A stretch of DNA of 64,000 nucleotides from Verrucomicrobiia bacterium (GCA_947462875.1 CANHQJ010000007.1:95682-159681), one strand, 5' to 3'. Positions 33,934 to 43,328 are shown, numbered from the stretch's first letter. Numbers and translations: made by a program. The notes: generated by a model from the sequence alone, not told the origin.

Positions 33934-34899
33934 ATGGCCGCGACGCAAAAGATCCGCACTGTCAATGCAATCACTGTGGGAGAGTTCTATGAGCACCACA
34001 AGGAAGCCCTGGGACTGGAATTGATCAGTGAGACGCACGACTTGCAGCGGCTCATTCGCGAGCCTGCGGTGAACCGACCGGGCCTCGCCCTCGCGGGCTT
34101 TCTTTCCTACTTCGCCCGCAAGCGCATTCAGATTCTCGGCAACTCGGAGCTATCCTATCTGGAAAAACTCCCGCCGCTCCGGCAGATGGCGCGTTTCCGT
34201 CGCCTCTGCAAGGAGGGCATTCCCTGCCTCGTCGTCTCGCGCAATCGCACTCTTCCGGAAAATCTCATGGCCCTCGCCGCCGAGTATGAGCTCCCCATAT
34301 TCGGCACTTCCCAAGTGACCATGAAATTCCTCAACGCGGCTACATTGCGCCTCGAAAATGATTTTTCCCCCGTCACCACTTTGCACGGTTGTATGGTCGA
34401 TGTGCGCGGCATCGGCGTGCTCATCATGGGCAAAAGCGGCTCCGGCAAATCGGAAACCGCCATCGGCCTCATCGAAAAAGGCGCTTCCCTGGTCGCCGAT
34501 GACATGGTGCGCGTGAAATACATGGGCGGCGAGCTCATGGCATTTTCCCCCGAACTCTCGCGCGGCTACATCGAAATGCGCGGCATCGGGATTGTCAACG
34601 TCGCCAACCTTTACGGCCTGGCGGCGATCCGACCGGAAAAACGACTTGATTTGATAGTCACTCTCAAGCCGCACGCCGATCTGAACAACGTCGATCGACT
34701 CGGCATCCAGACCAACACCTTCGACGTGCTCGGTCAACCGATCCCGCATGTGGAAATCCCCGTCGCCCCCGGTCGCGACAACGCCCGCATGATCACCATC
34801 GCCGCGCTCGACCAACAACTCCGCCGCCTCGGCTACAACATGGCGGATGAGTTCAATCAGCGCCTTCTCAAGCACATGAGCGAGGGGCAGCGGGGGTGA
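33934..34899 (+). CDS. hprK: HPr kinase/phosphorylase
   Basis: The 321-residue protein has an N-terminal HprK domain (residues ~1-140) and a C-terminal kinase domain with Walker A GKSGSGKS at 166-173, HG at 151-152, and the family signature YIEMRGIGIVNVANLYG. It phosphorylates a serine of HPr and removes that phosphate in response to metabolites. Its presence with enzyme I (ptsI at 27725), but no sugar permease in view, suggests a regulatory rather than a transport PTS. Confidence 0.95.
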   Translation: MAATQKIRTVNAITVGEFYEHHKEALGLELISETHDLQRLIREPAVNRPGLALAGFLSYFARKRIQILGNSELSYLEKLPPLRQMARFRRLCKEGIPCLVVSRNRTLPENLMALAAEYELPIFGTSQVTMKFLNAATLRLENDFSPVTTLHGCMVDVRGIGVLIMGKSGSGKSETAIGLIEKGASLVADDMVRVKYMGGELMAFSPELSRGYIEMRGIGIVNVANLYGLAAIRPEKRLDLIVTLKPHADLNNVDRLGIQTNTFDVLGQPIPHVEIPVAPGRDNARMITIAALDQQLRRLGYNMADEFNQRLLKHMSEGQRG

Positions 34900-34923
34900 A
34901 CAAATTTTGTTTAGTGTAGGCCG

Positions 34924-35430
34924 ATGAATGAGTTAGCTATAAAATCTGAGCAAATCGCGGAATTTCATGTCGGAACGCTGTTTTGGCGGCAGACATACAA
35001 ACTGTTCAGTGACCGCATGACGGTGGATGTTCGTTATGCGTTTTCGGGATCTTCCAGTAGCACCTATCGCCTCAAGGACTTGACGATCTTTCCTATCCGA
35101 GGAACTACGCGCGGTGAAAATTTGTATATGGGCTTGCTGCTCATGTTTGTTGGTCTGGGCGTGATCGCATGGATGTATTATGTTGATGGTTTCGACGATC
35201 GTCCGGTTCCATCCATCTTTGTGGCAATGGCGATTTCCGGTGTGATTTGGTCATTATTCAGTTTACGCTTATGGCATTACGCATGGTTCACTTCTCCCAC
35301 CGGTGTGAATATGGTTTGTTTGTGGGGTCTGCCGAAAAACAGGGAGGCGTTTGAAGTTTTTGTGCAAACGTGCCTTAGCGGTATTGAATCTATACAGCAG
35401 AACAATGGTGCGAGTGATATATCTTCATGA
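34924..35430 (+). CDS. Small membrane protein of unknown function
   Basis: The 168-residue protein has a soluble N-terminal region with a FSDRMTVDVRYAF element, then two hydrophobic segments (GLLLMFVGLGVIAWMYYV and IFVAMAISGVIWSLFSL), and a short cytosolic end. No family motif is recognised. It follows hprK by 24 nt on the same strand. Its GC content is visibly lower than hprK's. Confidence 0.6.
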   Translation: MNELAIKSEQIAEFHVGTLFWRQTYKLFSDRMTVDVRYAFSGSSSSTYRLKDLTIFPIRGTTRGENLYMGLLLMFVGLGVIAWMYYVDGFDDRPVPSIFVAMAISGVIWSLFSLRLWHYAWFTSPTGVNMVCLWGLPKNREAFEVFVQTCLSGIESIQQNNGASDISS

Positions 35431-35567
35431 TTCCACCTGCACTATGCTTGTATTTAGAAAACGGGTAGTGCCGACGCCTTAAAAATCACTTGAGAGGAGG
35501 TAATTGCCATGAAGGTAAGATGGGTGCCGGACTGACAGCGATGCCTATTGTGAGGGTGCATAAGGAA

Positions 35568-35583
35568 ACACGCGAGGGCGTGT
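35568..35583 (-). terminator. Short hairpin after the nucleotidyltransferase gene
   Basis: ACACGC (35568-35573) pairs with GCGTGT (35578-35583) around a GAGG loop, 20 nt downstream of the minus-strand gene's stop codon. The following sequence is only weakly T-rich, so this is a possible terminator. Confidence 0.35.
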
Positions 35584-35603
35584 GTGCTCGCCGATCATAT
35601 CTA

Positions 35604-36926
35604 TCACGTCACCGGCCAATGCTCGCGGAAATAGGCCAGTGCTTCCTCGCGGGTATGCAGTCGCCCTTCGAGTTGTTCGACCTGGATGGCGTCCAGAATT
35701 TCGCTGAACAGCGGACCGGGCTTGAGGCCTGCCTGGATCAGATCGCGGCCGGTCATCAGGGGCGTGGGGATCAGCGGCTCGCGGGAAAATTCCTCGCGCT
35801 TGGCGATCAGGTATTCGAGGTTGTCGGTAAAGCCATTGCTGGATCCGCAATCGACACGATGCAGCTCCAGCTCGTGGGCAAAGGTCGGCGATGCCATGAA
35901 GCGCTTGAGTTTCGCCGTGCGCATTTGCTGCACGTTCATGAACTGCATGTGACGCGCCACCATCGGCACCACGGCATCGATGATGTCATTCGAATAACGC
36001 AAGCGCCGCAGCATGTCCGCCGCCATTTCGGCACCGAGAGAATCGTGGCCGTTGAAACGGATGCGTCCGCCGGCTTCGTGGTCGATGGTGCGCGTGGGCG
36101 GCTTGGCGATGTCGTGCAGCAAAACGGCCAGGGCCAGTTCGAGCGGGGCATCAGGCTCCAGCATCTCTAACATGATTCTGGTGTGCACATACACGTCGCC
36201 CTCGGGATGCCATTCCGGCGGCTGCTCGCAACCGACCAAGGCCATCACCTCCGGCCAGAAATAACGGAAAAGCCCGCTTTCGGTCAGCAACTCGAATGCC
36301 TTCGCCCGCGACGGATGGATGAGCATGCGGCTGAGCTCTTCGCGGATGCGCTCCGGGGAAATGCGTGCCAGGAGCGGTGCGCATCCGACGATGGCCTGCC
36401 AGGTGTTTTCCTCGATCGCGAAGCCCAGACTGCCACTGAAACGTATCGCGCGCATCAGGCGCAGGCTGTCTTCTTCAAAGCGCAGGGCGGGCTCGCCGAT
36501 CGCGCGGAGGGTGGCTGACTGCAAATCCGCCTGCCCGCCGACGTAGTCGATGATTTCCCCGTTGACCGGATCCTCGAACAAGCCGTTGATCGTAAAATCG
36601 CGGCGCTGGGCATCTTCCTGTGCGGTGGAAAACACGACGTGGTCCGGGCGGCGGCCATCGCTGTAGCTGCCATCCGTGCGGAAGGTGGCGATCTCCACCA
36701 TATGGCCTTGATGTTTCACCAGGATCACGCCGAAGTGTGCGCCCACTTCATTGCCCTTGGGAAAACATTTCAGCACCTGGGCCGGGGTGGCGTTGGTGGC
36801 GATATCATAGTCCTTCGGCTCGCGCCCCAGCAAGCGATCCCGCACGCAGCCGCCGGCAAACAACGCCTGATAGCCCGCATCGCGCAGGCGGCGGGCTATC
36901 TCGAGTGCGGCATCCCATTCGGTCAC
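35604..36926 (-). CDS. tRNA nucleotidyltransferase / poly(A) polymerase family protein
   Basis: The 440-residue protein has the class II nucleotidyltransferase head: ALFAGGCVRDRLLGREPKDYDIATNATP (residues ~20-48) with the catalytic DYD, and RRDFTINGLFEDP. RNA-binding blocks RFEEDSLRLMRAIRFSGSLGF and ISPERIREELSRML follow, then an HD domain (LALAVLLHDIAKPP ... FNGHDSLGAEMA). It either adds CCA to tRNA 3' ends or polyadenylates RNA; the HD domain favours a CCA-adding role with repair activity, but the two cannot be separated by eye. Confidence 0.9.
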   Translation of the reverse strand: MTEWDAALEIARRLRDAGYQALFAGGCVRDRLLGREPKDYDIATNATPAQVLKCFPKGNEVGAHFGVILVKHQGHMVEIATFRTDGSYSDGRRPDHVVFSTAQEDAQRRDFTINGLFEDPVNGEIIDYVGGQADLQSATLRAIGEPALRFEEDSLRLMRAIRFSGSLGFAIEENTWQAIVGCAPLLARISPERIREELSRMLIHPSRAKAFELLTESGLFRYFWPEVMALVGCEQPPEWHPEGDVYVHTRIMLEMLEPDAPLELALAVLLHDIAKPPTRTIDHEAGGRIRFNGHDSLGAEMAADMLRRLRYSNDIIDAVVPMVARHMQFMNVQQMRTAKLKRFMASPTFAHELELHRVDCGSSNGFTDNLEYLIAKREEFSREPLIPTPLMTGRDLIQAGLKPGPLFSEILDAIQVEQLEGRLHTREEALAYFREHWPVT

Positions 36927-36983
36927 AAACCATGCCTAGCGCACTTGCGATGAAAGACAAGTCTTTGTTCGTGACTGGCCGGG

Positions 36984-38351
36984 TTATGGTGTGTAGGTGA
37001 AGCGATAGAAGGTGGAGGTGCCGGTGATCGGCACGGTGCGCTCGATCAGTCCCGTGGTTCCCACCGCGACCTGCTCCACCAGCGTCCAGTCCTTGAGGTT
37101 GGTGGAGCTTTCCATGCGATAGGTGAGGTTCGGGGCCGCCTGACAAGTGAGTGTGAGGGTGTTGTTGGCGTTTTTCGTGACGGTGGTGGCATTCTCGGGC
37201 AGAATGATCAGGCTCAGTTCGTTGCTGGCGGTGAAAGGATTCGACCACTTCGCATCGGTGTAGACAGCGCTTCCCGTCAGCGTGCGCAGGAAAGCGGCGA
37301 GCTGATCCTTTTGCTGTTGGCTCAGATTGAGGTTTTGCACCGCACCACCGGGACGGCGCAACCGAGGGTCGAGATTCGTGTTGTCGCCGGGGATGAGGTT
37401 GTAGTGATTGATCACGTCGGCGATGGTCGCTTGACCGCCATGGTGCATGAAGGGGCCGTTGGATTTTCCGTTAGGTCCGACCATGTCGCGCAGGCTGGGC
37501 GAGCGGGTGTTGGTGAGATCCGTGCCTCCGCCGAGCGATGCGGTCACGCCGTTGTTGCGGCTGTTCGGATCGATGGCGAACTCCGGTGGCACGTGGCAAC
37601 CCGCACAACCCGCTCCACCGCCCGGTCCGGGTGGATTCAGAAAGAGCGCCTTGCCGGCGTTTTCCTGATTGGTGAAGTTCGGGAAAGGCTGATTGTCGGG
37701 AACCTGGGCGCGACCGACGTCATACTTCGAGTCGAACGACTGGATGCTGCGGACAAATTGCGCCAACGAGTTTTGAATGCGCGCCTCGGTGATGGTCGCT
37801 GTGCCGAAGGTCATGGCAAACATCACATGGTATTCCGGAATGGCGGTGAGTCGTGTCACGAGATCGGCAAAGGCGGGATCGCCGAGCGTTCCACTGAAGC
37901 CCATTTCCACGTGGTCGCGGATGGGTTGGGTGGTTTGCAGTTCGAGAGTGGCGGCCCTCTCGTCCCAGAAAAAGCGGGTCTCGGTGGCGAAGCCGGCATT
38001 GACCAGACGCATCGAATGCCGTCCGGTGGTGCCGTTGACTCCCACACTGGCTACCGCCGTGTCACCAAAGGCATTGGCCTGTTGATGGCACGAAGCGCAG
38101 CTGACCGTGCTGTTGCGGGAGAGGCGTTTGTCGTAAAACATCACACGGCCGAGTGTGGCACCGGCATCGGTGATCTGATTGTTGACCGGCGTGTTGGTGC
38201 GGGCGATGTAAACGGGTTTTGTCTGGTTGGCGTAATTGGCAAGCCTGGTCAGATCGACGACGCCGGGTTGTGACGTCGTGTTGACCTGGGCTGTCAGCGG
38301 AACATGAATCAGCATGAGGATTCCTGCGGTGAGGGATAGGTTTGTTTTCAT
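36984..38351 (-). CDS. MauG-type di-haem cytochrome c peroxidase-like protein
   Basis: The 455-residue exported protein (signal MKTNLSLTAGILMLIHVPLTAQ) has two CxxCH haem motifs: CASCH at residues 85-89 and CAGCH at 249-253. Around them are the family blocks LGRVMFYDKRLSRNSTVSC, NAGFATETRFFWDERAATLE, TRSPSLRDM and FMHHGGQATIADVINHYN. The last 90 or so residues form an extra beta-rich domain (TLTLTCQAAPNLTYRMESSTNLKDW) common in verrucomicrobial secreted proteins. The substrate, peroxide or another protein, is unknown. Confidence 0.92.
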   Translation of the reverse strand: MKTNLSLTAGILMLIHVPLTAQVNTTSQPGVVDLTRLANYANQTKPVYIARTNTPVNNQITDAGATLGRVMFYDKRLSRNSTVSCASCHQQANAFGDTAVASVGVNGTTGRHSMRLVNAGFATETRFFWDERAATLELQTTQPIRDHVEMGFSGTLGDPAFADLVTRLTAIPEYHVMFAMTFGTATITEARIQNSLAQFVRSIQSFDSKYDVGRAQVPDNQPFPNFTNQENAGKALFLNPPGPGGGAGCAGCHVPPEFAIDPNSRNNGVTASLGGGTDLTNTRSPSLRDMVGPNGKSNGPFMHHGGQATIADVINHYNLIPGDNTNLDPRLRRPGGAVQNLNLSQQQKDQLAAFLRTLTGSAVYTDAKWSNPFTASNELSLIILPENATTVTKNANNTLTLTCQAAPNLTYRMESSTNLKDWTLVEQVAVGTTGLIERTVPITGTSTFYRFTYTP

Positions 38352-38526
38352 GATCGTGTGCGAAGGTTGTTTCGCGTTACCTACATGCAGGAAAATCGCG
38401 AAAATCCCCAGAGATTTTACTTAGCCTTAACAATTCTTTACAAAGCGTTCACCCGCCTGTCCGCCTGATCCATCGTGGGGTATGACAGAATGCGCTGCCG
38501 GCCGCATGATAAAGGGGCGGCTTGCG

Positions 38527-39864
38527 ATGAGTAGTTTTTTCATGAGTTTGCTACGCATGTTTCTTTTCCTCGCCTCCTTCTCTCCGCTTCATGCGGCGGA
38601 GTATGTTGTGGCGACCAATGGTAATGATGCTAACGACGGATCACTCCCCAAGCCATTCGCCACTCTCATGCGTGCGCAAAAGGCGGTGAAGCCGGGTGAT
38701 GTCGTGTATTTGCGCGGCGGTACCTATCGGATGCGCGACGAGCAAATCGCCAAAAAGGAAAGCGTGAGAGCATTGGTGTGTCTGTTTGACCGCAGTGGGG
38801 AAAAAGGGAAACCGATCCGCTACGAGGCCTATCGGGACGAGCAGGTGATCATGGATTTTTCGCAAGTCAAGCCGGCTGGACTGCGTGTCCATGCCTTCAG
38901 TGTGAAAGGCTCTTGGCTGCATTTCCGCAGGATCTCCCTCGTCGGCGTGCAGGTGACGATCAAGGGGCACACGCAATCGATCAATGTGGAAAATCTCGGC
39001 GATCACAATGTCTTTGAGCAACTCGTGATGCGAGACGGGCAGGCAATCGGTTTTTGGTTGGGCCGTGGATCGAACAATCTGGTGCTGAATTGCGATGCCT
39101 ATCACAATCATGATTCCACCTCGGAAGGCGGGCGCGGCGGCAATGTCGATGGCTTTGGATTTCACGTGCGTCAGGGCAGTGTGAACAATGTGTTCCGCGG
39201 TTGCCGGGCCTGGTTCAATAGCGATGACGGCTTCGATTCGATCAATACCAGTGAGGCTTTTTTGTTAGAAAACTGCTGGGCGTTTTACAATGGCTACGGC
39301 AAAAAGTTCGAAAGCCTGGGCGATGGCAACGGTTTCAAGGTGGGTGGCTATGGCTATGCAGCGGCGAGCGCATTGCCCAAGGTGATTCCGCGGCATCGTG
39401 TCATCTGCTGCATCGCGGCGCGCAACAAGGCGAGCGGGTTTTATGCGAACCATCAGGTGGGTGGCATCGATTTCCTCCACAACAGCGCCTATCGGAACCG
39501 TTGCAATTTCAACATGCTCGGACGCCTGCGCGATCCCGCGAAAGATGTGCCGGGATACGGGCACGTGTTGAAGAATAATTTCGGTCTTCGCGGCGGCAAG
39601 GAGATCGATCAACTCGATCGCGACAAATGCGAGGTGAGCCACAATTCGTTTGATTTCAAAACGCCCGTAACCGACCGCGATGTCGAGAGTGTGGATGAGA
39701 CGCAGCTCATGCGTCCGAGGCAGCCGAATGGTGATTTGCCAATCATCGATTTTATGAAGCCCAGAAAGGGATCGGCCGCGATCGATGGCGGGACGGCTGT
39801 AGGCAGACCGTTTCAGGGGAAAGCCCCCGATCTGGGTGCCATCGAGATTGCGTCGCCGCGCTGA
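38527..39864 (+). CDS. Secreted right-handed beta-helix protein (polysaccharide lyase-like)
   Basis: The protein of about 445 residues starts MSSFFMSLLRMFLFLASFSPLHAAEY, a signal peptide. EYVVATNGNDANDGSLPKPFATLMRAQKAVKPGDVVYLRGGTY is the typical opening of secreted parallel beta-helix proteins related to pectate lyase and PL9 enzymes. Repeated Asn/Gly-rich turns follow (NNLVLNCDAYHN, NNVFRGCRAWFNSDDGFD, LLENCWAFYNGYG). SDDGFD is a common calcium or active-site turn in this fold. It ends 3 nt before the convergent photolyase-related gene. Confidence 0.82.
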   Translation: MSSFFMSLLRMFLFLASFSPLHAAEYVVATNGNDANDGSLPKPFATLMRAQKAVKPGDVVYLRGGTYRMRDEQIAKKESVRALVCLFDRSGEKGKPIRYEAYRDEQVIMDFSQVKPAGLRVHAFSVKGSWLHFRRISLVGVQVTIKGHTQSINVENLGDHNVFEQLVMRDGQAIGFWLGRGSNNLVLNCDAYHNHDSTSEGGRGGNVDGFGFHVRQGSVNNVFRGCRAWFNSDDGFDSINTSEAFLLENCWAFYNGYGKKFESLGDGNGFKVGGYGYAAASALPKVIPRHRVICCIAARNKASGFYANHQVGGIDFLHNSAYRNRCNFNMLGRLRDPAKDVPGYGHVLKNNFGLRGGKEIDQLDRDKCEVSHNSFDFKTPVTDRDVESVDETQLMRPRQPNGDLPIIDFMKPRKGSAAIDGGTAVGRPFQGKAPDLGAIEIASPR

Positions 39865-39867
39865 TCT

Positions 39868-41349
39868 TCACTCCAGCCGATCAAGGAATCCCTGCGCGGC
39901 GTTGAGATGCCTTTCGCGTTTGTCCGCGGGCATTTTTTCCCAGGTGCGCACCATCATGGAAAGGCGCGGGTTTTTCAGGAAAAAGGCCGAGTGTTCATCA
40001 ATGAAGGACCAGAACAAACCGTCCCAGATCTCGCACCATGAACCGCTTTCTTCGTTCGACATTTTTTTGAGATAGTTCGATCCGGAAAGATAGGGTTTCG
40101 TCGTGAAAGTGCCTCCATCGGCGAACTGCGACATGCCATAGACATTCGGCACCATCACCCAGTCGTAGGAATCGACAAACATCTCCATGAACCAGCGATA
40201 GACGTCATCGGGATGGATGCGGCAGAGCAGGAAAAAATTCCCTAACACCATGAGGCGTTCGATGTGATGGCAGTAGCCCTCGCGCAGCAACAGGCGGATC
40301 ACGCGATCGACGGGCGCAATGCCGGTGGTGCCGTCGTAAAACGATTTCGGCATGCGGCGGGTGAAGTTCCAGAAATTTTTCCGGCGTATGGTGTTGCCGT
40401 GGTATTGATAGATGCCGCGCATGAACTCGCGCCAGCCGATGACCTGTCGCACGAAGCCCTCTAACGAATTGATCGGCACGCGGTCGGCATGGGCCATCAC
40501 GGCATCGATGACCTGTTGCGGATGCAGCAGCCCGATGTTCAGCGCGGGGGTGATGGCGGAGTGATAAAGAAAGGTGTGATCGACGGCGATGGCGTCCTCG
40601 TAAATTCCGAAGTCGTGCAGGCGTTCGATGACGAATTGCTCTAACCATGCTTCCGCCTGTTCGTGTGTGACGGGCCAGCGGAAGTCGTGCAAACTGCCGG
40701 GATTGTTTGGAAATGCGGCTTCGATCTCGCGCGCGGCCTCCTGCCATTCCTGCGGTTGTGCGTGCGGCTCACGCGGGACGATGTGACGTTTTGGCAGCTT
40801 GGCGCGGTTGTCGGCATCGAAGGACCACTGCCCGCCGATGGGGCCACCTTTATCATCGAGCAGAAGGTTCATGCGCTTTCGCTGCGCCTCGTAGAAGCGT
40901 GCCATGAAAGGCTTCTTTTTTCCGGCGAGCGTGGCTTGGAGAAACTCCTGCGGGCTGAGGAAATTCGGCGACTCGTAAACCTGAAGCTCGATGTTTTTCT
41001 CTACGGCAAATCGTTTCAGGCGACGGCTGAGCATTTCATCCACCGGGTCCAACACATGGAGCACCGTGACGTTTTTCGGTAGATGTTTTTCTAACAATTT
41101 TACGCTGGTGGTCGGCGTGGCATCGGTCATCTCGATGTGCGTTGCCTTGATGCCATCGCTTGCGAGCTTGCGAGTGTAGGCAGCCATCGACAGCCGATGC
41201 AGCAAGAGCTTTTGTTTGTGCATGAGGCAGGGCCAGCGTTGATCGTTGCCAAAAAACAGCGGGTCTTCGATCAGGAAAACAGGGCGCTCCGATGCCACCG
41301 CGGGATGCGCGGCGAAGAGCTGGTGCGGATAAATCAGTGAGATTTCCAT
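39868..41349 (-). CDS. Cryptochrome/photolyase-related FAD protein (PhrB-like)
   Basis: The 493-residue protein starts MEISLIYPHQLFAAHP with the N-terminal antenna domain. The C-terminal FAD domain shows SLEGFVRQVIGWREFMRGIY, LLREGYCHHIERLMVLGNFFLL, WFMEMFVDSYDWVMVPNVYGMSQFADGG and PYLSGSNYLKKMS. These match prokaryotic 6-4 photolyase-related proteins (DPRP/FeS-BCP). The usual CxxC that helps bind the 4Fe-4S cluster is not seen after YLKKMS (sequence NEESGSWCEIWDG), so the cluster may be missing. It starts 1 nt after the stop of the flavin reductase-like gene. Confidence 0.87.
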   Translation of the reverse strand: MEISLIYPHQLFAAHPAVASERPVFLIEDPLFFGNDQRWPCLMHKQKLLLHRLSMAAYTRKLASDGIKATHIEMTDATPTTSVKLLEKHLPKNVTVLHVLDPVDEMLSRRLKRFAVEKNIELQVYESPNFLSPQEFLQATLAGKKKPFMARFYEAQRKRMNLLLDDKGGPIGGQWSFDADNRAKLPKRHIVPREPHAQPQEWQEAAREIEAAFPNNPGSLHDFRWPVTHEQAEAWLEQFVIERLHDFGIYEDAIAVDHTFLYHSAITPALNIGLLHPQQVIDAVMAHADRVPINSLEGFVRQVIGWREFMRGIYQYHGNTIRRKNFWNFTRRMPKSFYDGTTGIAPVDRVIRLLLREGYCHHIERLMVLGNFFLLCRIHPDDVYRWFMEMFVDSYDWVMVPNVYGMSQFADGGTFTTKPYLSGSNYLKKMSNEESGSWCEIWDGLFWSFIDEHSAFFLKNPRLSMMVRTWEKMPADKRERHLNAAQGFLDRLE

Positions 41350-41350
41350 G

Positions 41351-41980
41351 TCACAGACGACGCGGCGCGCGATCGGCCTTGGCATAGGCGAGGCGGGCTT
41401 CGGGTTGCAGGGTGAAATAGGTATCAAGCGCGGTGGAGGCCAGGCAGCCCAGTGCCGGAAGATCGAGCGAACCATCGCTCTGCATCGCCTCACTGGTCTG
41501 CACCAGGGCCACACGACCGATGATCATCTGCGTGCCGTTGGCTGTGATGTCGATGATTTGCTCCAATTCCATTCCGATGCGGAATCGCGACTCCTCAACG
41601 AAGGGCGCGGTAAAACCATCGGCGAAATGCTCTGTCAGACCCGTGGCGGAAAATTCCGACACCTCACGCGGATAGCGTGCGGAACATTGATGCGCGGCAT
41701 CGAGAATGTCCGGATGCAGATGGTTGATGGTCCAGCACTTTGTCGCCAGGATGTTCGACAAGGTATGGCGTTCCACCAAGTCCGGGCGACTGATCATGCC
41801 GAGCAGCGCGGGGTTCGAGCCGAGATGCACCACGCTGGAAAACGGCGCGAGGTTGGTCTGGCCCTCGGCATCGATAGTGCCGATGAGAGAAATCGGTTTG
41901 GCCCCGGGAAGGGAGGTGGCAAACTGCACACGGACCAGTTTGTCCATGGCAGTGATGTCGTCGGCGGTAATGGTGTGCAT
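41351..41980 (-). CDS. Flavin reductase-like (FMN-binding) protein
   Basis: The 209-residue protein has the flavin reductase-like split-barrel pattern: PISLIGTIDAEGQTNLAPFSSVVHLGSNPALLGMISRP in the N-terminal half, and FVEESRFRIGMELEQII with GTQMIIGRV further on. It probably binds FMN. Its stop codon is one base from the ATG of the photolyase-related gene, so the two are translated together. It may supply reduced flavin to the photolyase-related protein; that is inference from position. Confidence 0.85.
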   Translation of the reverse strand: MHTITADDITAMDKLVRVQFATSLPGAKPISLIGTIDAEGQTNLAPFSSVVHLGSNPALLGMISRPDLVERHTLSNILATKCWTINHLHPDILDAAHQCSARYPREVSEFSATGLTEHFADGFTAPFVEESRFRIGMELEQIIDITANGTQMIIGRVALVQTSEAMQSDGSLDLPALGCLASTALDTYFTLQPEARLAYAKADRAPRRL

Positions 41981-42020
41981 CAGAAGTGTCTGACCCTAGA
42001 GCTGTTCTTCCAAAATGCAA

Positions 42021-43328
42021 TCAGCGCCGCGGAGGATTCGTGATTTGTTGCTGGATCTCGGGGGACAGACCGCTGGTTTGCAGCCATTTCGTCGCTTCGG
42101 CGGGATTTTGGCGGAAATAAATCTGTCCGGCCTGGGTGAGCGAGCGTTGGCGCATTTTCGGATCGGAAATGCTGCCGGCCCATTGGATGGCCATTTGCGG
42201 GTTCTGCCAGGCATAGCCGCTGGTGAAGCCGCTGATGGACGTATCGCGCTGGGGCGAGTTCGGCATGGAGGAAAGATACTTCGTAGCGGCTGCGGGATCG
42301 CGGTCCTCCCAATCGTTGAAGGCGGTTTGCAAACCTGTGTTCTGGCCACGTCCCGCAGGCAGGGACTCCAGCCAACTCACGGCAGCTTCCGGATTTTTTT
42401 CGGTCCAGGGCCGGGTCACTCGCTCGATCGCCGATGCGGCGAAATCCTGATCGGCATAGCGCGACACCCATTTCGCCGCGGCTTCGGGATTGCTGCGGGC
42501 GAATTCGTTAGCGATGCGGTTCATGGCCGCTCCTTTTATCGCGCCATCGGGCAATTGATCGGACCAGATCGATGCCGCTTCCGCGCCATCGGCTCGCAGT
42601 GTTTCGGTGGCGACCATGGACATCAAGCCGGCGGTGTCCTTGAAGCCCTGATCTTGCAGGCGCAGCACCAGCGCGGTCGCCATCGTGCGATCCGTATCGG
42701 CCAGTCCATTGACCAGACCGCGCGTGAGTTCATCGCGTTTGTCCTCCAGTTCTTTCGGCAGATTTTCCCACATGGCCAGCGCCTCCTGTGGCTTCGCGGC
42801 GGCCCAACCGGACAAAATAGCGGCCAGCGCGCCCTCGCGTTTGTTGTTTTCCGGGTCATCGAACGCGGCTTTGCCGATCACAGCGCCGAGGCTGTATTGG
42901 AAATCGCGCCACTGTTCGTTATCGGCCCCCATTTCCGTCATTTGTTGGCGGATTTTTTCTGCATTTTCCGGGGTCATGGATTCCAATAAACGCGCGAAGG
43001 CAATGCGGCGCGTGACATGGCTGGGATCGCGCAATGCCAGAATCGCCAGCGAGTCCAGGCTGACATTGAGATTGGTGCCGAGACTTTGGGCGAGCAGGTT
43101 GGCTTTTTCCTGCTCCGTTGCGGCTCCCTCGCGCTTGCGCCGCTGCATCGATGCGATCGATTCGGGGGATGAAGCATCCGCCGTGAGGCTCGATCTGCCG
43201 GGGGAAATGGAGGAATTGCTCTGATCGGAGGCGTTCGATGCCGATCGTTGTTTCGATCCCACCACGAATGCGGAGAAAGTCACAATGAGCCAGACCAGGT
43301 GCAAGGGCCAAGAAGAAGGTATTTTCAT
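42021..43328 (-). CDS. Exported helical repeat protein
   Basis: The 435-residue protein starts with a hydrophobic signal or anchor (MKIPSSWPLHLVWLIVTFSAFVVGS). The rest is a chain of about ten helical repeats of some 33 residues with the recurring pattern W-x(5-8)-P-x-A-A-x(2)-W-[LV] (for example PEAAAKWVSRYADQ, PEAAVSWLESLPAG, PQMAIQWAGSISD, PAEATKWLQTSGL). Similar solenoid proteins are frequent in Verrucomicrobia; they probably bind other proteins. It lies 40 nt upstream of the flavin reductase-like gene. Confidence 0.65.
   Translation of the reverse strand: MKIPSSWPLHLVWLIVTFSAFVVGSKQRSASNASDQSNSSISPGRSSLTADASSPESIASMQRRKREGAATEQEKANLLAQSLGTNLNVSLDSLAILALRDPSHVTRRIAFARLLESMTPENAEKIRQQMTEMGADNEQWRDFQYSLGAVIGKAAFDDPENNKREGALAAILSGWAAAKPQEALAMWENLPKELEDKRDELTRGLVNGLADTDRTMATALVLRLQDQGFKDTAGLMSMVATETLRADGAEAASIWSDQLPDGAIKGAAMNRIANEFARSNPEAAAKWVSRYADQDFAASAIERVTRPWTEKNPEAAVSWLESLPAGRGQNTGLQTAFNDWEDRDPAAATKYLSSMPNSPQRDTSISGFTSGYAWQNPQMAIQWAGSISDPKMRQRSLTQAGQIYFRQNPAEATKWLQTSGLSPEIQQQITNPPRR

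Noticed and set aside
35509..35535. Eight-codon open frame (MKVRWVPD) after a strong GAGGAGGT
   Set aside because: The ribosome binding site is good but the frame is too short to support a gene. It may be a chance match or a decayed gene end.
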